A stretch of 64,000 bases of DNA from G963665545 sp963665545 (lineage in GTDB: Bacteria > Pseudomonadota > Gammaproteobacteria > Xanthomonadales > SZUA-36): NCBI GenBank assembly GCA_963665545.2, contig CAXXKZ010000004.1:930001-994000 (forward strand), written 5' to 3'. The notes beneath the pieces were generated by a model. The model searched no databases. It was not told the DNA's origin and was given only the letters and a program-made list of their open reading frames with translations. Each line of letters begins with the position of its first letter. The first letter of the stretch is position 1. Position numbers and translations under genes: made by a program. This document shows positions 45,369-54,925 of the stretch, one piece after another.

Positions 45369-46303
45369 GCAGAGTATTGGTAATTGCAGAACATGACGGC
45401 ACCGAGCTGAATCTCGGTACGGCCAAATGTGTCAGTTGCGCCGTCGCCATCGGCGGTGACGTCGATATTGCGGTGTTGGGTCAGGAATGTGATGCCGTCG
45501 CCGCACAGGCGGCCGCCATTGCAGGTGTCAGCCAGGTCGTTGCGATCAGCTCTGATCATCTGGCCGCAGCGCTTGCCGCCAACTGGGCGCCGGAGATTGT
45601 GGCGCTGGCCGCTGATTACAGCCATATATTCGGACCATCCTCGACTTTTGGCAAAGACCTGATGCCGCGTGTAGCGGCCCTGCTTGGCGTCAACAAGGTC
45701 AGCGACATTATGGAGGTCATTGCCGCCGACTCATTCAAGCGGCCCATTTATGCAGGCAATGCCATCATCGATGTCACCACGCCCGCCGGTACCACTGTGG
45801 TCGCTACGGTGCGAACGGCAAGCTGGAAGGCCGCCGATGGGGGCGGCTCGGCCGCGATAGATGCACGCGCGGCGCACGCTGCTGCCGCCGCGCATACGCG
45901 CTATGTGGGCCTCGCATCCGAGGGCGGCGAACGCCCCGATTTGCAAAGCGCCGCCAAGGTACTGTCCGGTGGACGAGGGTTGGGGAGCGCCGAGAACTTC
46001 GAAATCATTTTTGCGTTGGCCGACAAGATCGGCGCAGGCGTCGGTGCCTCGCGCGCGGCGGTCGATGCCGGCTATGTGCCCAACGACATGCAGGTGGGTC
46101 AAACGGGCAAGATCATCTCGCCAGATCTGTATATGGCGTTTGGTATATCAGGGGCGATCCAACACATTACCGGGATCAAAGATTCTGGCACCATTGTGGC
46201 CATCAACAAGGACTCCGAGGCGCCAATTTTCGAAATTGCCGACATCGGTCTGGTGGGCGACCTGTTTAAAATAATCGCGGAACTGGATCAGTTGCTGAGC
46301 TAG
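45365..46303 (+). CDS. etfA: Electron transfer flavoprotein alpha subunit
   Basis: 312 residues: N-terminal nucleotide-binding-like fold ([17 protein letters not shown]) and C-terminal FAD domain with [17 protein letters not shown], [42 protein letters not shown]. It partners EtfB. The TAG stop is part of the CTAG that begins a dispersed repeat, so the repeat abuts the gene end. Confidence 0.95.
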   Translation: MSRVLVIAEHDGTELNLGTAKCVSCAVAIGGDVDIAVLGQECDAVAAQAAAIAGVSQVVAISSDHLAAALAANWAPEIVALAADYSHIFGPSSTFGKDLMPRVAALLGVNKVSDIMEVIAADSFKRPIYAGNAIIDVTTPAGTTVVATVRTASWKAADGGGSAAIDARAAHAAAAAHTRYVGLASEGGERPDLQSAAKVLSGGRGLGSAENFEIIFALADKIGAGVGASRAAVDAGYVPNDMQVGQTGKIISPDLYMAFGISGAIQHITGIKDSGTIVAINKDSEAPIFEIADIGLVGDLFKIIAELDQLLS

Positions 46304-47045
46304 CTGTGAATTCCAGCAAGGTTGTTCACAAAAGCGCTCCAAATCCTGGTTGAGTCTCAGTTCATCGTCCGAATTGGCTGGGGTATCTGCGTTTGTCATC
46401 TTTATCAGGGAGCCGGCTGAGAGTAACAGTGCTGCTTCCAGGACGCGCCACACGGCGCCTGCGGCGCCTGCACATCCCTCGGCAATTGCTCCCGGCATGG
46501 CTCTACCTCCCACATCCATGTGGTCGTGTGGGCTCCTCTTGAAACATCCTGTTTCAAAGGGTCCTGGAAGCAGCACTGTCACTCTTTCCGGCTTGTTCCA
46601 ACTCATGGCACACATGAGTCACAAATGTCGTCGCTTTGGCGCTTACTTTCATGCCATTGGCTGCCCCAGGACGGTTGCGGTCGTGCGAGCCCAAGAGCCG
46701 CAACGTGCAGCAAAGTGTCGTGAGGGGGTTGTGGTCCGCTCCATCAAGGTGGATGCCGAGGGACGACAAGCGACTGGGTCGTCGAGCCCGAGCGCCAAGG
46801 ATGGCGCGAGGAAGGAAAATGCCAGGATGGCAGCATTTTCCGGCGACTCGAAGAGCTGCTGAACGGTTTCAAGTGTTCTTAGCGCCTTGGATCGTTCCCG
46901 CGCATCCCTGCGCTCCACGATCTAAGCACATCCTTGTGCAAAAGGGCCATCCGCCAGGAGCGAACCGCAACCCACTCATGGCGCTTTGCGGTAACGATGG
47001 CACCGAGTCTTAAGTGTGAATAACGCTGCTGGAATTCACAACTAG
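46304..47045. repeat. Dispersed repeat R1, copy B, with inverted ends
   Basis: 742 bases with no convincing gene. The ends are inverted relatives: CTAGCTGTGAATTCCAGCA (left, from 46300) and the right end TGCTGGAATTCACAACTAG (to 47045), together about 30 bases with a few mismatches. Block 46851-46958 matches R1 copy A at 14036-14143 with no difference seen. It contains a further inverted-repeat element (46421-46584). It looks like a decayed or non-autonomous mobile element. Confidence 0.75.
46421..46584. repeat. Inverted-repeat (MITE-like) unit inside R1
   Basis: A 24-base left arm GAGTAACAGTGCTGCTTCC... (46421-46444) pairs with 46561-46584 (GTCCTGGAAGCAGCACTGTC...), 23 of 24 positions complementary. 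The 116-base interior includes a small hairpin GAAACA-TCC-TGTTTC. Transcripts would fold into a very stable hairpin in either direction. Confidence 0.7.
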
Positions 47046-47081
47046 CCCGGATATTTCACCAAACGAGCATCACTGGTTTCA

Positions 47082-47744
47082 TCAATGGGGGTAGCCGTGG
47101 CGACCTTTGGTGGGGAAGGGGTTTTGACGTCGAGTAAAAAGGAGCCCTCGCCAACCGTAGTGGGTGTCCTCGGCGAGGCTTCGCGTTTTGTTGGTCAGCG
47201 CCCGTTCAAAGCCAAAACCCACCTTGGCAAGTTTCTCGACCCAGTACGCCTGCGGCTGGCAATTGACGTGGTGAAACCCCGCTTGGCCGGGATGCGCATA
47301 CGTCATCATAAGGTAGCGCCGGCTGTGCGCGAAGGTCTCGAGAAAGTTGCCCAGGTAAGTTTCTTCCACGTGTTCGACGAACTCGCAGCTCCAGACGAGA
47401 TCAAAACATTCGTCTGAATGATAGGGCCCCCGCGTGAAGTCGTGGATGACGTGTTGCTCGGGGATTACGCTGTCCCGATGGGCTTGCAGGCTGCCATCAA
47501 CGCCAACTACGCGGCAGCCAAATTCGCGGAAATAACCGGCAGCGTGACCTTCACCACAACCAACGTCAAGCATTGACTGGACGCCCAAAGTCTCGCAGAC
47601 CCACCGCCAAAGTCTCGGACACCATGTGGCAGGATCACCATGCTCGTTGTCGCAAACCGTGGGCGTGGCAGATTGGCGGCCGCGGATGTAACCTCCAAGA
47701 TGCCCCTCATCGATATTCGTATCGGGGTGATGGCCAGAGTGCAT
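47082..47744 (-). CDS. Class I SAM-dependent methyltransferase
   Basis: 220 residues with motif I SMLDVGCGEGHAAGYF, an acidic GVDGSL, and DLVWSCEFVEHV. The N-terminus has a His/Gly-rich stretch. Substrate not deducible. It is 18 bases downstream of the CBS gene on the same strand. Confidence 0.8.
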   Translation of the reverse strand: MHSGHHPDTNIDEGHLGGYIRGRQSATPTVCDNEHGDPATWCPRLWRWVCETLGVQSMLDVGCGEGHAAGYFREFGCRVVGVDGSLQAHRDSVIPEQHVIHDFTRGPYHSDECFDLVWSCEFVEHVEETYLGNFLETFAHSRRYLMMTYAHPGQAGFHHVNCQPQAYWVEKLAKVGFGFERALTNKTRSLAEDTHYGWRGLLFTRRQNPFPTKGRHGYPH

Positions 47745-47762
47745 GATATGGGCGATGCCCTT

Positions 47763-49139
47763 TTATTGGTCGGCGACGCGGCGCAAATGGTTCAGCAGGT
47801 CCACTCTTGTGATCAGGCCGAGAAACTGGCCGCGCTCCTTGACGATGGCGACATAATCCCGGGCAAAGATCGGAATCAACTCCTCAACCGGTGCCTTGAC
47901 GTCGATCACAGTCAGGTCAGAGACCATGGCGCTGCGCACGGGGTCTTCAAAGTGGTCGCTGGACTGGGATACCGCCAGCAGCAAATCTGATTCATCGATA
48001 ATGCCGACGATTTCTTCATGCTCCATCACCGGCAATTGCGAAACGTCGTAAAGCTTCATTCGGCTGTAGGCGTTGGCAAGCGGCTCATCCGGGCCCACGG
48101 TCACCGTGTCGTGTGTGGCATAGGGCTGGGCAATGAGATCGCGCAAGTCGCCCTGCCCTTCCACTTGCAGGAAGCCTTGATCACGCATCCAGAAGTCACT
48201 GTACATTTTCGACAGATAACGGTTGCCGGTATCACAGGCGAAAGTCAAAACCCGCTTCGGTTCGCTTTGCTCGCGGCAATATTGCAACGCCGCGTGCAGC
48301 AAAGTACCCGTTGATGAACCGGCGAGTATGCCTTCGGCAACCAGCAATTTACGGCCGGTCAGAAAGCTGTCGCGATCACTCACCGCATAGGCTTTGGAAA
48401 CCCGCGTGAAATCACTGATGGTCGGCAGGAAATCTTCACCTATACCCTCGACCATCCAGCTGAATCCCTTGGTGCCCAACCTGCCTTCGTTAATATACTC
48501 GGCAAGTATTGAGCCCTCCGGATCGGCCACAATCAGTTCCACGTCCGGGGCTTCGCGCGCGAAGTAGCGCGACAGTCCAGTCACGGTGCCACTGGAGCCC
48601 ACGCCAAGCACAATGGCGTCCAGGTTACCTTCCATCTGGCGCCAGATTTCCGGGCCAGTGACTTCTTCATGCGCCTTGGGATTTGAGGGATTGCCAAATT
48701 GATTGATGAAAAAAGCATCATCCATCTCATCGGCCAGCCTGCGTGCAAGGTCCTGATAATACGCTGGATGCCCCTTGGCAACATCTGACCGAGTCAACAC
48801 CACTTCCGCGCCCATGGCTTTGAGATTGGAGATCTTCTCACGGCTCATTTTGTCCGGAATGACCAGGACCAACCGGTAGCCCTTTTGCGCCGCGACCAAC
48901 GCCAGGCCCAGGCCGGTATTTCCGGCTGTGCCTTCGACCAGGGTGTGTCCTGGCTGGATCAGCCCGGCATCCTCCGCATCCTCAATCATCTGCAGGCCGA
49001 TGCGGTCTTTGATCGATGCGCCAGGGTTCTGACTTTCAAGCTTCATAAACAGTTCGCAGGGCCCGGTATCAAGCTGATTGATCCTGACCACCGGAGTGTT
49101 GCCGATAAGCTCGAGAATATTATTGTAAACGTCCATCAT
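47763..49139 (-). CDS. Cystathionine beta-synthase (PLP) with C-terminal CBS domains
   Basis: 458 residues: PLP-dependent cysteine-synthase fold with the lysine in PGASIKDRIGLQM and the GTAGNTGLG phosphate loop, plus CBS-type GSSTGTLLHA. Two CBS domains follow (YSRMKLYDVSQLPVMEHEEIVGIIDESDLL and PIFARDYVAIVKERGQFLGLITRVDLL), so it is regulated by an adenosyl ligand or similar. Assignment to CBS rather than O-acetylserine sulfhydrylase is from the domain architecture. Confidence 0.88.
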   Translation of the reverse strand: MMDVYNNILELIGNTPVVRINQLDTGPCELFMKLESQNPGASIKDRIGLQMIEDAEDAGLIQPGHTLVEGTAGNTGLGLALVAAQKGYRLVLVIPDKMSREKISNLKAMGAEVVLTRSDVAKGHPAYYQDLARRLADEMDDAFFINQFGNPSNPKAHEEVTGPEIWRQMEGNLDAIVLGVGSSGTVTGLSRYFAREAPDVELIVADPEGSILAEYINEGRLGTKGFSWMVEGIGEDFLPTISDFTRVSKAYAVSDRDSFLTGRKLLVAEGILAGSSTGTLLHAALQYCREQSEPKRVLTFACDTGNRYLSKMYSDFWMRDQGFLQVEGQGDLRDLIAQPYATHDTVTVGPDEPLANAYSRMKLYDVSQLPVMEHEEIVGIIDESDLLLAVSQSSDHFEDPVRSAMVSDLTVIDVKAPVEELIPIFARDYVAIVKERGQFLGLITRVDLLNHLRRVADQ

Positions 49140-49222
49140 TCAGACCCGATATTTGCTGCAATAACAAATCGGCCGAATCATACGATCCGGCCGCCCAAAA
49201 TTTCGTCAAACTGATTTACAAC

Positions 49223-49432
49223 TCAGCGCGCATCCATGATCTGCGCCAGCTTGTCCTTGGCGTAGAGTTTTTCCTTCTTGAGTTGATTCAGCGCCAGATC
49301 TTCCATCGGTGCACTGCCTGTCTCTGCGTCCGCGACGCGCTTGTCAAGCTCCTGGTGCCTGTTAAAGATACGCAGAAACTCCTGATTATCCTTAAGCAGT
49401 TGTTCCATCTGGTTCTGACGGTGTTCAAACAT
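49223..49432 (-). CDS. YdcH-like (DUF465) small protein
   Basis: 69 residues, helical and highly charged, with the family core ELDKRVADAET...LKKEKLYAKDKLAQIM. Function unknown; common in proteobacteria. The ATG at 49432 is chosen because the upstream part is not conserved. Confidence 0.75.
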   Translation of the reverse strand: MFEHRQNQMEQLLKDNQEFLRIFNRHQELDKRVADAETGSAPMEDLALNQLKKEKLYAKDKLAQIMDAR

Positions 49433-49770
49433 AGCAATCCTCCAGTGAATAGTCAGGCACGACAAAGGGTTGTGGACCTGACATGTGTCCATAAAATTTT
49501 AGCGTCTGTATTAGGAAAAGGGTGTTAAAAAGGAACTGAATTTGAATAAAACAATGGAAACTTAAATCTGACAGGCAGCGCGCCTTTGGCTGTTCAGCCA
49601 TCATCCGCGAGCCCTGTTTGCTTCGAAAAAACTCATACGCCTGCTACTAACATTAGCGCAATTTCGCAACAACGGCAACTTTGGTCTGCCCACCAATTGC
49701 GCCACACCGGAGCCCGCTGACATGGGTCAAACCATTGTGCCGAGGGCGAATGAAGCGAAGCGAAACTCTC
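49433..49770. other. Intergenic region upstream of ydcH-like gene
   Basis: About 340 bases between the DUF465 gene and the end of the OmpA gene. No gene recognised. The promoter for the DUF465 gene should lie in the AT-rich part at 49500-49560. I see no repeat or RNA motif. Confidence 0.4.
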
Positions 49771-50799
49771 TTAATCGTCGAGAAGTATGACATCCACCCT
49801 GCGGTTGCGATTCTTGCCATCTTCAGTCTCATTACTGGCAATTGGAAAATCCTCGCCCATTCCCACCATGGTGATTCGTGCCCGATCCACACCCAGGTTG
49901 ACCAGGGCGTCAACAACCGCAGTTGCACGGCGTTCCGACAAGACCAAATTGGTCGAGGCAGCTCCACTCGAATCGGTATGTCCTTCAATGCGTATCAGTT
50001 TGTCGGGTTCACTTTGCAGCAAGTCCACGACTTCAACCAGACTAGATTGCGCCTCGTCCTTAAGTTCAGTCTGGCCGGTTTCAAACAACACATCACCCAG
50101 GGTCACGACCACGCCGCTTTCGGTTTGGCGTAGTTGTAAATTCTCCAACTGCCGCCGCAGGGAATCAGCCTGTTCGCTGGCGAGGTCCGCCTCGCGCCGG
50201 GCCAGATTGGCCGCGGTTACACTGGACTCCGCCAGCGCTTTGGCCTGATCGGCTTCTTCGCGGGCCTGGGTCGCTGATCGCGCGGAAGCTGCTTCTCGTT
50301 GCTGTGATGCAAGGGCCGCCTGGCGGGCGCGGCTCGCCTCTTCCTCGTTGGCGCGGGAGATCAACATTGCCTGATCGGCCTCCTTGCGGGACCGTTCCGC
50401 TTCGAGTTGGCTGCCCCTGACCAGCATGGCGCTGCGCTCGCGCTCCATGCGGCCCAGTTCATCTCTAAGCTGCGCCTTTTGCGCCATCGCGTAGGCGATC
50501 TGAATTCTCCGGTCTGCCATATAGACCAGGTGAATGCGCTGAGTACCATTGCCGGTGCTGGATTCAGCCGCGCGGACAGCCCTTTCGGCCTCACCGATCG
50601 CCTGCGGCGCATAGACGGTCAAATCTTCGTTGGTCTTGAGCTCCTCCAACTGGGCCCGAACCTGCTCGAGTGCAAGATTTTTCTTCGGTGACCCTGCACA
50701 TGCAGTCAACAACGCTGCCGCCATTACGGCGACACACAGCGCCGGCAAAGCACGTCCAAGAGCGCTGCCGGCGCGAACGCGGAAGCAATGCTCAGTCAT
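49771..50799 (-). CDS. OmpA-family lipoprotein with DUF4398 domain and coiled coil
   Basis: 342 residues: lipobox LLTAC, an N-terminal DUF4398 region, a long Ala/Glu/Arg coiled coil (about 110-215), and a C-terminal OmpA peptidoglycan-binding domain (LFETGQTELKDEAQSSL, IRIEGHTDSSGAAS, LSERRATAVVDAL, NRRVDVIL). It likely tethers the outer membrane to peptidoglycan. The start overlaps the upstream DUF4398 lipoprotein gene by 4 bases. Confidence 0.9.
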   Translation of the reverse strand: MTEHCFRVRAGSALGRALPALCVAVMAAALLTACAGSPKKNLALEQVRAQLEELKTNEDLTVYAPQAIGEAERAVRAAESSTGNGTQRIHLVYMADRRIQIAYAMAQKAQLRDELGRMERERSAMLVRGSQLEAERSRKEADQAMLISRANEEEASRARQAALASQQREAASARSATQAREEADQAKALAESSVTAANLARREADLASEQADSLRRQLENLQLRQTESGVVVTLGDVLFETGQTELKDEAQSSLVEVVDLLQSEPDKLIRIEGHTDSSGAASTNLVLSERRATAVVDALVNLGVDRARITMVGMGEDFPIASNETEDGKNRNRRVDVILLDD

Positions 50800-51161
50800 T
50801 CGAACACCTCGCCGAATTCGGTTTCGAGTTCTTCGCGAAGAATTTCAATGCTGCGGGCCAGGTCGGTGACCTCGGCACGTAATTTTGATGCCCCGGATTT
50901 TTCGATCGCGAGCTCTGAGTTAATCTCAGATTGCTCGAGCAAGAAGAACGACTTGTCGTATTGCTGGAACTCAATGCCCTTGTTGGCTTCTGCCAGCTTT
51001 TCCCGGGCAAAGCGCAATTCCACCGGCGCATGTTCGGCGGCTCCGGCGCGCTCAGCGGCTGCGATACTTGCCTGAGCAGTATTGAACGCGTCCGGCGTTG
51101 GCCTTGGCGCCGCGCAGGAGACCACGGACAAGCCCACAATGACAACAATTAGTATCCGCAT
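50796..51161 (-). CDS. DUF4398 lipoprotein
   Basis: 121 residues with a signal and lipobox (VGLSVVSC), followed by the DUF4398 helical region (AQASIAAAERAGAAEHAPVELRFAREKLAEANKGI). It pairs with the OmpA-like gene in one operon. No enzymatic role expected. Confidence 0.85.
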   Translation of the reverse strand: MRILIVVIVGLSVVSCAAPRPTPDAFNTAQASIAAAERAGAAEHAPVELRFAREKLAEANKGIEFQQYDKSFFLLEQSEINSELAIEKSGASKLRAEVTDLARSIEILREELETEFGEVFE

Positions 51162-51260
51162 GATCCTGCCTTCGGTTATACGTCGAGGAATTATGACGCA
51201 ATGCGGGTATGGATTGATACCCTGCTGCCTCGGGTTTGACCGAATTTTATGAGTGTTTGT

Positions 51261-51944
51261 TCAGTCGCTTACTGCATCAGGCTGATTCTGCGGCGCGGCA
51301 GCAACGAATTCCGGCAACGCCCGGCAGGAGGTGACAATGTGATTAATCAGCGGAAACGCGTTCAGGTCGCAGTTGAACCGCTCGGCGTTGTAAACCTGGG
51401 GAACCAGGCAGCAATCCGCCAGGCCAGGCCGCTCACCGTGACAGAACGCTCCGGACGCGCCGCTGCTGCCCAGTACTTTTTCCAGAGCCTTAAAGCCACG
51501 CCCAATCCAGTGCTGGTACCAGGCGTTAATCGATGCCTTGTCTGCTCCCATGGCATCACCCAGGTAACGCATGACGCCCAGGTTATTCATCGGTTGAATC
51601 TCACAGGCAATGGACTGGGCCATGCTGCGAACGTGGGCGCGATCGGCTTTGTCCCCAGGCAACAAGGGCTGGCCCCAGATTGGGCTAGGGAACGCTTCTT
51701 CAATGTATTCCATGATGGCCAGCGACTGGGTAAAGACCAGCCCATGGTGGACCAGGGACGGTACCAGCCCAAGGGGATTGATGCGCCGATACGCTTCGCT
51801 GTGCTGTTCGCCACCGCCGCGCACCAGGTGTACCGGCTGGTCGCTGTAGTCCACGCCTTTGAGATTCAATGCGATGCGTACCCGGTAAGATGAAGAGCTG
51901 CGCCAATAACCGTATAGGACTGGCTTGGTGGTGTCAGATTTCAT
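51261..51944 (-). CDS. maiA: Maleylacetoacetate isomerase (zeta-class glutathione transferase)
   Basis: 227 residues: SSSSYRVRIALNLKGV with the SSxxxR glutathione site of zeta GSTs, NPLGLVPSLVHHG, and FTQSLAIMEYIEE. It isomerises maleylacetoacetate to fumarylacetoacetate in tyrosine catabolism. The ATG at 51944 overlaps the end of the fumarylacetoacetase-like gene by 11 bases. Confidence 0.92.
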   Translation of the reverse strand: MKSDTTKPVLYGYWRSSSSYRVRIALNLKGVDYSDQPVHLVRGGGEQHSEAYRRINPLGLVPSLVHHGLVFTQSLAIMEYIEEAFPSPIWGQPLLPGDKADRAHVRSMAQSIACEIQPMNNLGVMRYLGDAMGADKASINAWYQHWIGRGFKALEKVLGSSGASGAFCHGERPGLADCCLVPQVYNAERFNCDLNAFPLINHIVTSCRALPEFVAAAPQNQPDAVSD

Positions 51945-52938
51945 AGGGTTCAACACGCTGCTCAATTGCGCCAAAAATCGACTGACCGTCTTTATCCAGC
52001 ATTTCAATCCTGATGGTGTCGCCGAACTGCATGAATTTCGTCTCGGGCTTGCCGTTGGCGATGATCTCCAACACCCGCCGTTCGGCCAAGCAAGACGCAC
52101 CCAGGCCTTCATTTTCATTGGCGACCGTTCCGGTACCTACAATCGTGCCGGCGGCAAGCGGCCTGGTCTTGGCCCCATGGGCAATCAATTCGGAAAAATC
52201 AAATTGCATGTCAACACCAGCTTCTGGCGCCCCAAACCACTCGCCATTGAGCGTGGATATCAGTGGCAGATGGACTGCATTGTCCCGCCAAGCCTCGCCC
52301 AACTCGTCAGGCGTAACCAGAACCGGGGACAGGGCCGAGCGGGGTTTGGCCTGCAGAAACCCGAAGCCCTTGGCCAGTTCAGCCGGTATCAGATTCCGCA
52401 GACTGACATCGTTAATCAGGCCGATCAATTGAATGTGACCCGCAGCCTGAGCGGCTGTGACGGCCATCGGGACATCGTCCGTCACCGCGATGAGTTCGGA
52501 TTCAAAGTCGATGCCGTAGTCTTCACTCACCACTGGCACCGGGTCTCTTGGTCCCAAGAAGCCTGCACTGACGCCTTGGTACATCAATGGATCATGGTAA
52601 AACGACTCCGGCACTTCCGCGCCCCGGGCCTTGCGTACCCGCGCGACGTGCGGCAGGTAGGCGCTACCATCGATGAATTCATAGGCGCGCGGCAGTGGCG
52701 CGGCGAGCGCGGTTACATCGAGCTGCGCGGCCTCGTCGAGCTGCGCGGCTTTGGCAGGCTCGCTTTGATTCAGCGTTTCGTAAATGGCGTTAAGCCGTGG
52801 CGCGGTGTTGCCCCAGTCCTCGAGCGCCAACTGCAGTGTTGCCGCCACATCGGACGCCAGGACATAGTGGCCAAGATCGCGGCTAACAACGATCAGGCTG
52901 CCGTCACGACCGCCTGTTTTCAATGATGCCAGTTTCAA
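51934..52938 (-). CDS. Fumarylacetoacetate hydrolase family protein
   Basis: 334 residues with the FAH fold (FESELIAVTDDVPM, DVSLRNLIPAELAKGFGFLQAKPRSALSPVLVTPDELG, GTIVGTGTVANEN). The start is TTG 52938 after AGAGGAA. It should cleave fumarylacetoacetate to fumarate and acetoacetate; the operon with hmgA and maiA supports this. Confidence 0.9.
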   Translation of the reverse strand: MKLASLKTGGRDGSLIVVSRDLGHYVLASDVAATLQLALEDWGNTAPRLNAIYETLNQSEPAKAAQLDEAAQLDVTALAAPLPRAYEFIDGSAYLPHVARVRKARGAEVPESFYHDPLMYQGVSAGFLGPRDPVPVVSEDYGIDFESELIAVTDDVPMAVTAAQAAGHIQLIGLINDVSLRNLIPAELAKGFGFLQAKPRSALSPVLVTPDELGEAWRDNAVHLPLISTLNGEWFGAPEAGVDMQFDFSELIAHGAKTRPLAAGTIVGTGTVANENEGLGASCLAERRVLEIIANGKPETKFMQFGDTIRIEMLDKDGQSIFGAIEQRVEPYEI

Positions 52939-52960
52939 TTTGATTTCCTCTTGTAAGAAT

Positions 52961-54088
52961 TTAGGGTGCTTTCCAACTGTCGACGTATTTGCTCCATTCA
53001 ACAAATGTCGCTGCCTCATCGACTTCCAGGGCGTCGCGGACATCAATCATGACGGCGACCTCTTCGGTGGCCGCCGCAGGCTGCACCAGCATGTTCTTGA
53101 GCGCGCCAGGGTGCGGGCCGTGGGTGAAGCCACAGGGGTGAAAACTGATCATACCGGGATGAATATTGTCGCGGCTGAAGAATTCACCGGCGTGGTAGAA
53201 AATAACTTCGTCAAAATCCAGGTTGTCGTGGAAAAACGGCACCTTCAGTGCACCCGGATCTGTTTCGAACGGCCTGGGGACGAAGGTGCAGACTACAAAA
53301 CCCCTCGCGACAAACGTGGTGTGGGCCGAAGGCGGCACATGGTAGCGGTGACTCATCACCGGCCGGATGTCACGCCAGTTGACTTTGACCGGGGTAAGAT
53401 CACCGTGCCAGCCCACTGCGTCCAGGGGGTTGTGGGGAAAACCGATTCGGTTGAGTCCTCCGCGGGCCTTGACGATGACATCCCACGGGCGATCGTCCTG
53501 CTGGGCGCGAAACGCCTCGTCCATCACTGGCGTTTCCAGCACCGCGGGGTCAAATACAGCGTGAGGTCCCAGCATGCCCTTGTCCGGCAGGCCGTACGAG
53601 GAATGGGTTGCTTCTATCAATAACATGCGGATGGGCGCAGATGACTCCAGGCGCCACATCGTGCCCCTGGGTAATACCACGTAGTCGCCTTCAGTCACCG
53701 ACAGTCGACCGTAGTCACAGAACAGGTCGCCCTCGCCGGAATGAATGAACAACAATTCGTCACCGTCGGCGTTTCGCGCCAGGTGCTGCATGGATTCTCC
53801 CATTTCCCAAATTCTGAGGCGGGTGGCGTGGTTGTGCAGCAATTCCCGGGCATCCCAGGGGCTGGGTCCGAATTCAGTCAACTGGGTGGTATCAAATGCT
53901 CTGGGCCGGTTTTCACCCTCAAATGTTTCCCAGTTTGTGGGTGGGTGCCGATGATACATATGAGAGGCTGGCCCAAAGAAGCCCTCGCGCCCCAGTTCAC
54001 GTTCAAAGGTGCCTTCGGGAATATCACAATGGGCCTGGCGTGAGGCCTGACCTTCGATTTTCGGGTGTCTGATCCAGTGGCTGGACAT
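52961..54088 (-). CDS. hmgA: Homogentisate 1,2-dioxygenase
   Basis: 375 residues of the homogentisate dioxygenase cupin family, with GTMWRLESSAPIRMLLIEA, the metal-binding HYHVPPSAHTTF region, and FHDNLDFDEVIFYHAGEFFSR with HPG. It opens the ring of homogentisate. First gene of hmgA-fah-maiA, divergent from a MarR regulator. Confidence 0.93.
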   Translation of the reverse strand: MSSHWIRHPKIEGQASRQAHCDIPEGTFERELGREGFFGPASHMYHRHPPTNWETFEGENRPRAFDTTQLTEFGPSPWDARELLHNHATRLRIWEMGESMQHLARNADGDELLFIHSGEGDLFCDYGRLSVTEGDYVVLPRGTMWRLESSAPIRMLLIEATHSSYGLPDKGMLGPHAVFDPAVLETPVMDEAFRAQQDDRPWDVIVKARGGLNRIGFPHNPLDAVGWHGDLTPVKVNWRDIRPVMSHRYHVPPSAHTTFVARGFVVCTFVPRPFETDPGALKVPFFHDNLDFDEVIFYHAGEFFSRDNIHPGMISFHPCGFTHGPHPGALKNMLVQPAAATEEVAVMIDVRDALEVDEAATFVEWSKYVDSWKAP

Positions 54089-54135
54089 GCTGTGTGCTCC
54101 GGTGCTTGCAAGGTGCTTTGAATACAGGCAGTATA

Positions 54136-54155
54136 TTAGTTACATTTGAAACTAA
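54136..54155. promoter_or_regulatory. Candidate MarR operator between hmgA and the regulator
   Basis: Inverted repeat TTAGTT-ACATTTGA-AACTAA in the 79-base intergenic gap. On the minus strand it lies just upstream of and touching a TATACT box that suits hmgA, so binding could block transcription. A MarR homodimer typically binds such a palindrome. The position is evidence; function is inference. Confidence 0.6.
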
Positions 54156-54167
54156 TTACAACACCCA

Positions 54168-54758
54168 ATGATTCCAACCACCCCTGATCGCCATATGACA
54201 CGCCCGCCCGCCGAGCCACATTTTGAACTGGAACTGTTTCTCCCTTACCGCCTGTCCGTGCTGACCAATACCATCAGCCAGGGCATCGCCGGGGGCTACG
54301 AACGGCCCCATGGGCTGTCGGTTACCGAATGGAGAATACTGGCAGTTCTGGGCACATATCCTGGCAGGACCGCCAGCGAAGTAACCCAACGCACAGCAAT
54401 GGACAAAGTGGCCATCAGCCGGGCGGTAAAAAGCCTGATGAGCCGTGGCCTGATCAGGCGCGAGACCGACGGAAGCGATCGTCGCAGGCGAAAGTTGTTC
54501 ATCAGCGATCCTTCCGGCCAGGCGGTGTTGAGGGCAGTCGTTCCCATGGCGTTGGCGTACGAAAAGGCATTGATGAGCGTGTTGAATAAAGATGAACTGG
54601 ACCGGCTCAACAATTGCATCGATCGCCTCCAGAATCAGGCGTCGACACTGCTTTGCGGCGATTCAAACGCACCCAATAACCTTCGTAGACGCCGCGATTT
54701 AAAGGATGCCGTAAAAAAGCCAGGCCGGGAACAGCCCTCCCGGCCTGGCACATCCTGA
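54168..54758 (+). CDS. MarR-family regulator (HmgR-like)
   Basis: 196 residues: MarR winged helix (LSVTEWRILAVLGTYPGRTASEVTQRTAMDKVAISRAVKSLMSRGLIRRETDGSDRRRRKL) preceded by a helix. Divergent from hmgA, so it likely senses homogentisate or a related acid. The 3' end (54713-54758) overlaps the terminator of a minus-strand transcript, so its C-terminal codons are also a hairpin. Confidence 0.88.
   Translation: MIPTTPDRHMTRPPAEPHFELELFLPYRLSVLTNTISQGIAGGYERPHGLSVTEWRILAVLGTYPGRTASEVTQRTAMDKVAISRAVKSLMSRGLIRRETDGSDRRRRKLFISDPSGQAVLRAVVPMALAYEKALMSVLNKDELDRLNNCIDRLQNQASTLLCGDSNAPNNLRRRRDLKDAVKKPGREQPSRPGTS
54713..54749 (-). terminator. Rho-independent terminator of the minus-strand transcript
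   Basis: 12-bp GC-rich stem GCCAGGCCGGGA / TCCCGGCCTGGC (54719-54749) followed on the minus strand by six T residues (54713-54718). It lies inside the 3' end of the MarR gene, so it was probably not selected as part of that coding sequence. Confidence 0.8.
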
Positions 54759-54925
54759 AGTAAGGGAATCAGGATGCCTCGCTCTCAACCCGCGGGTACT
54801 GGTGTAGAACTTGACGGATCGAGAGGAGTAGTGCGGCAACGAATTCGTTGCCTGGGACTTGCTGGTGCGGAGGGCCACCAGCAAATCCACTTACGACCCT
54901 GGCTCAGCCAGGGTGCCCCCGACTG

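Noticed and set aside
54699..54890. A 63-codon minus-strand ORF downstream of the short ORF.
   Set aside because: It reads through four hairpins and the terminator, so its codons look structure-driven. No sensible protein composition.
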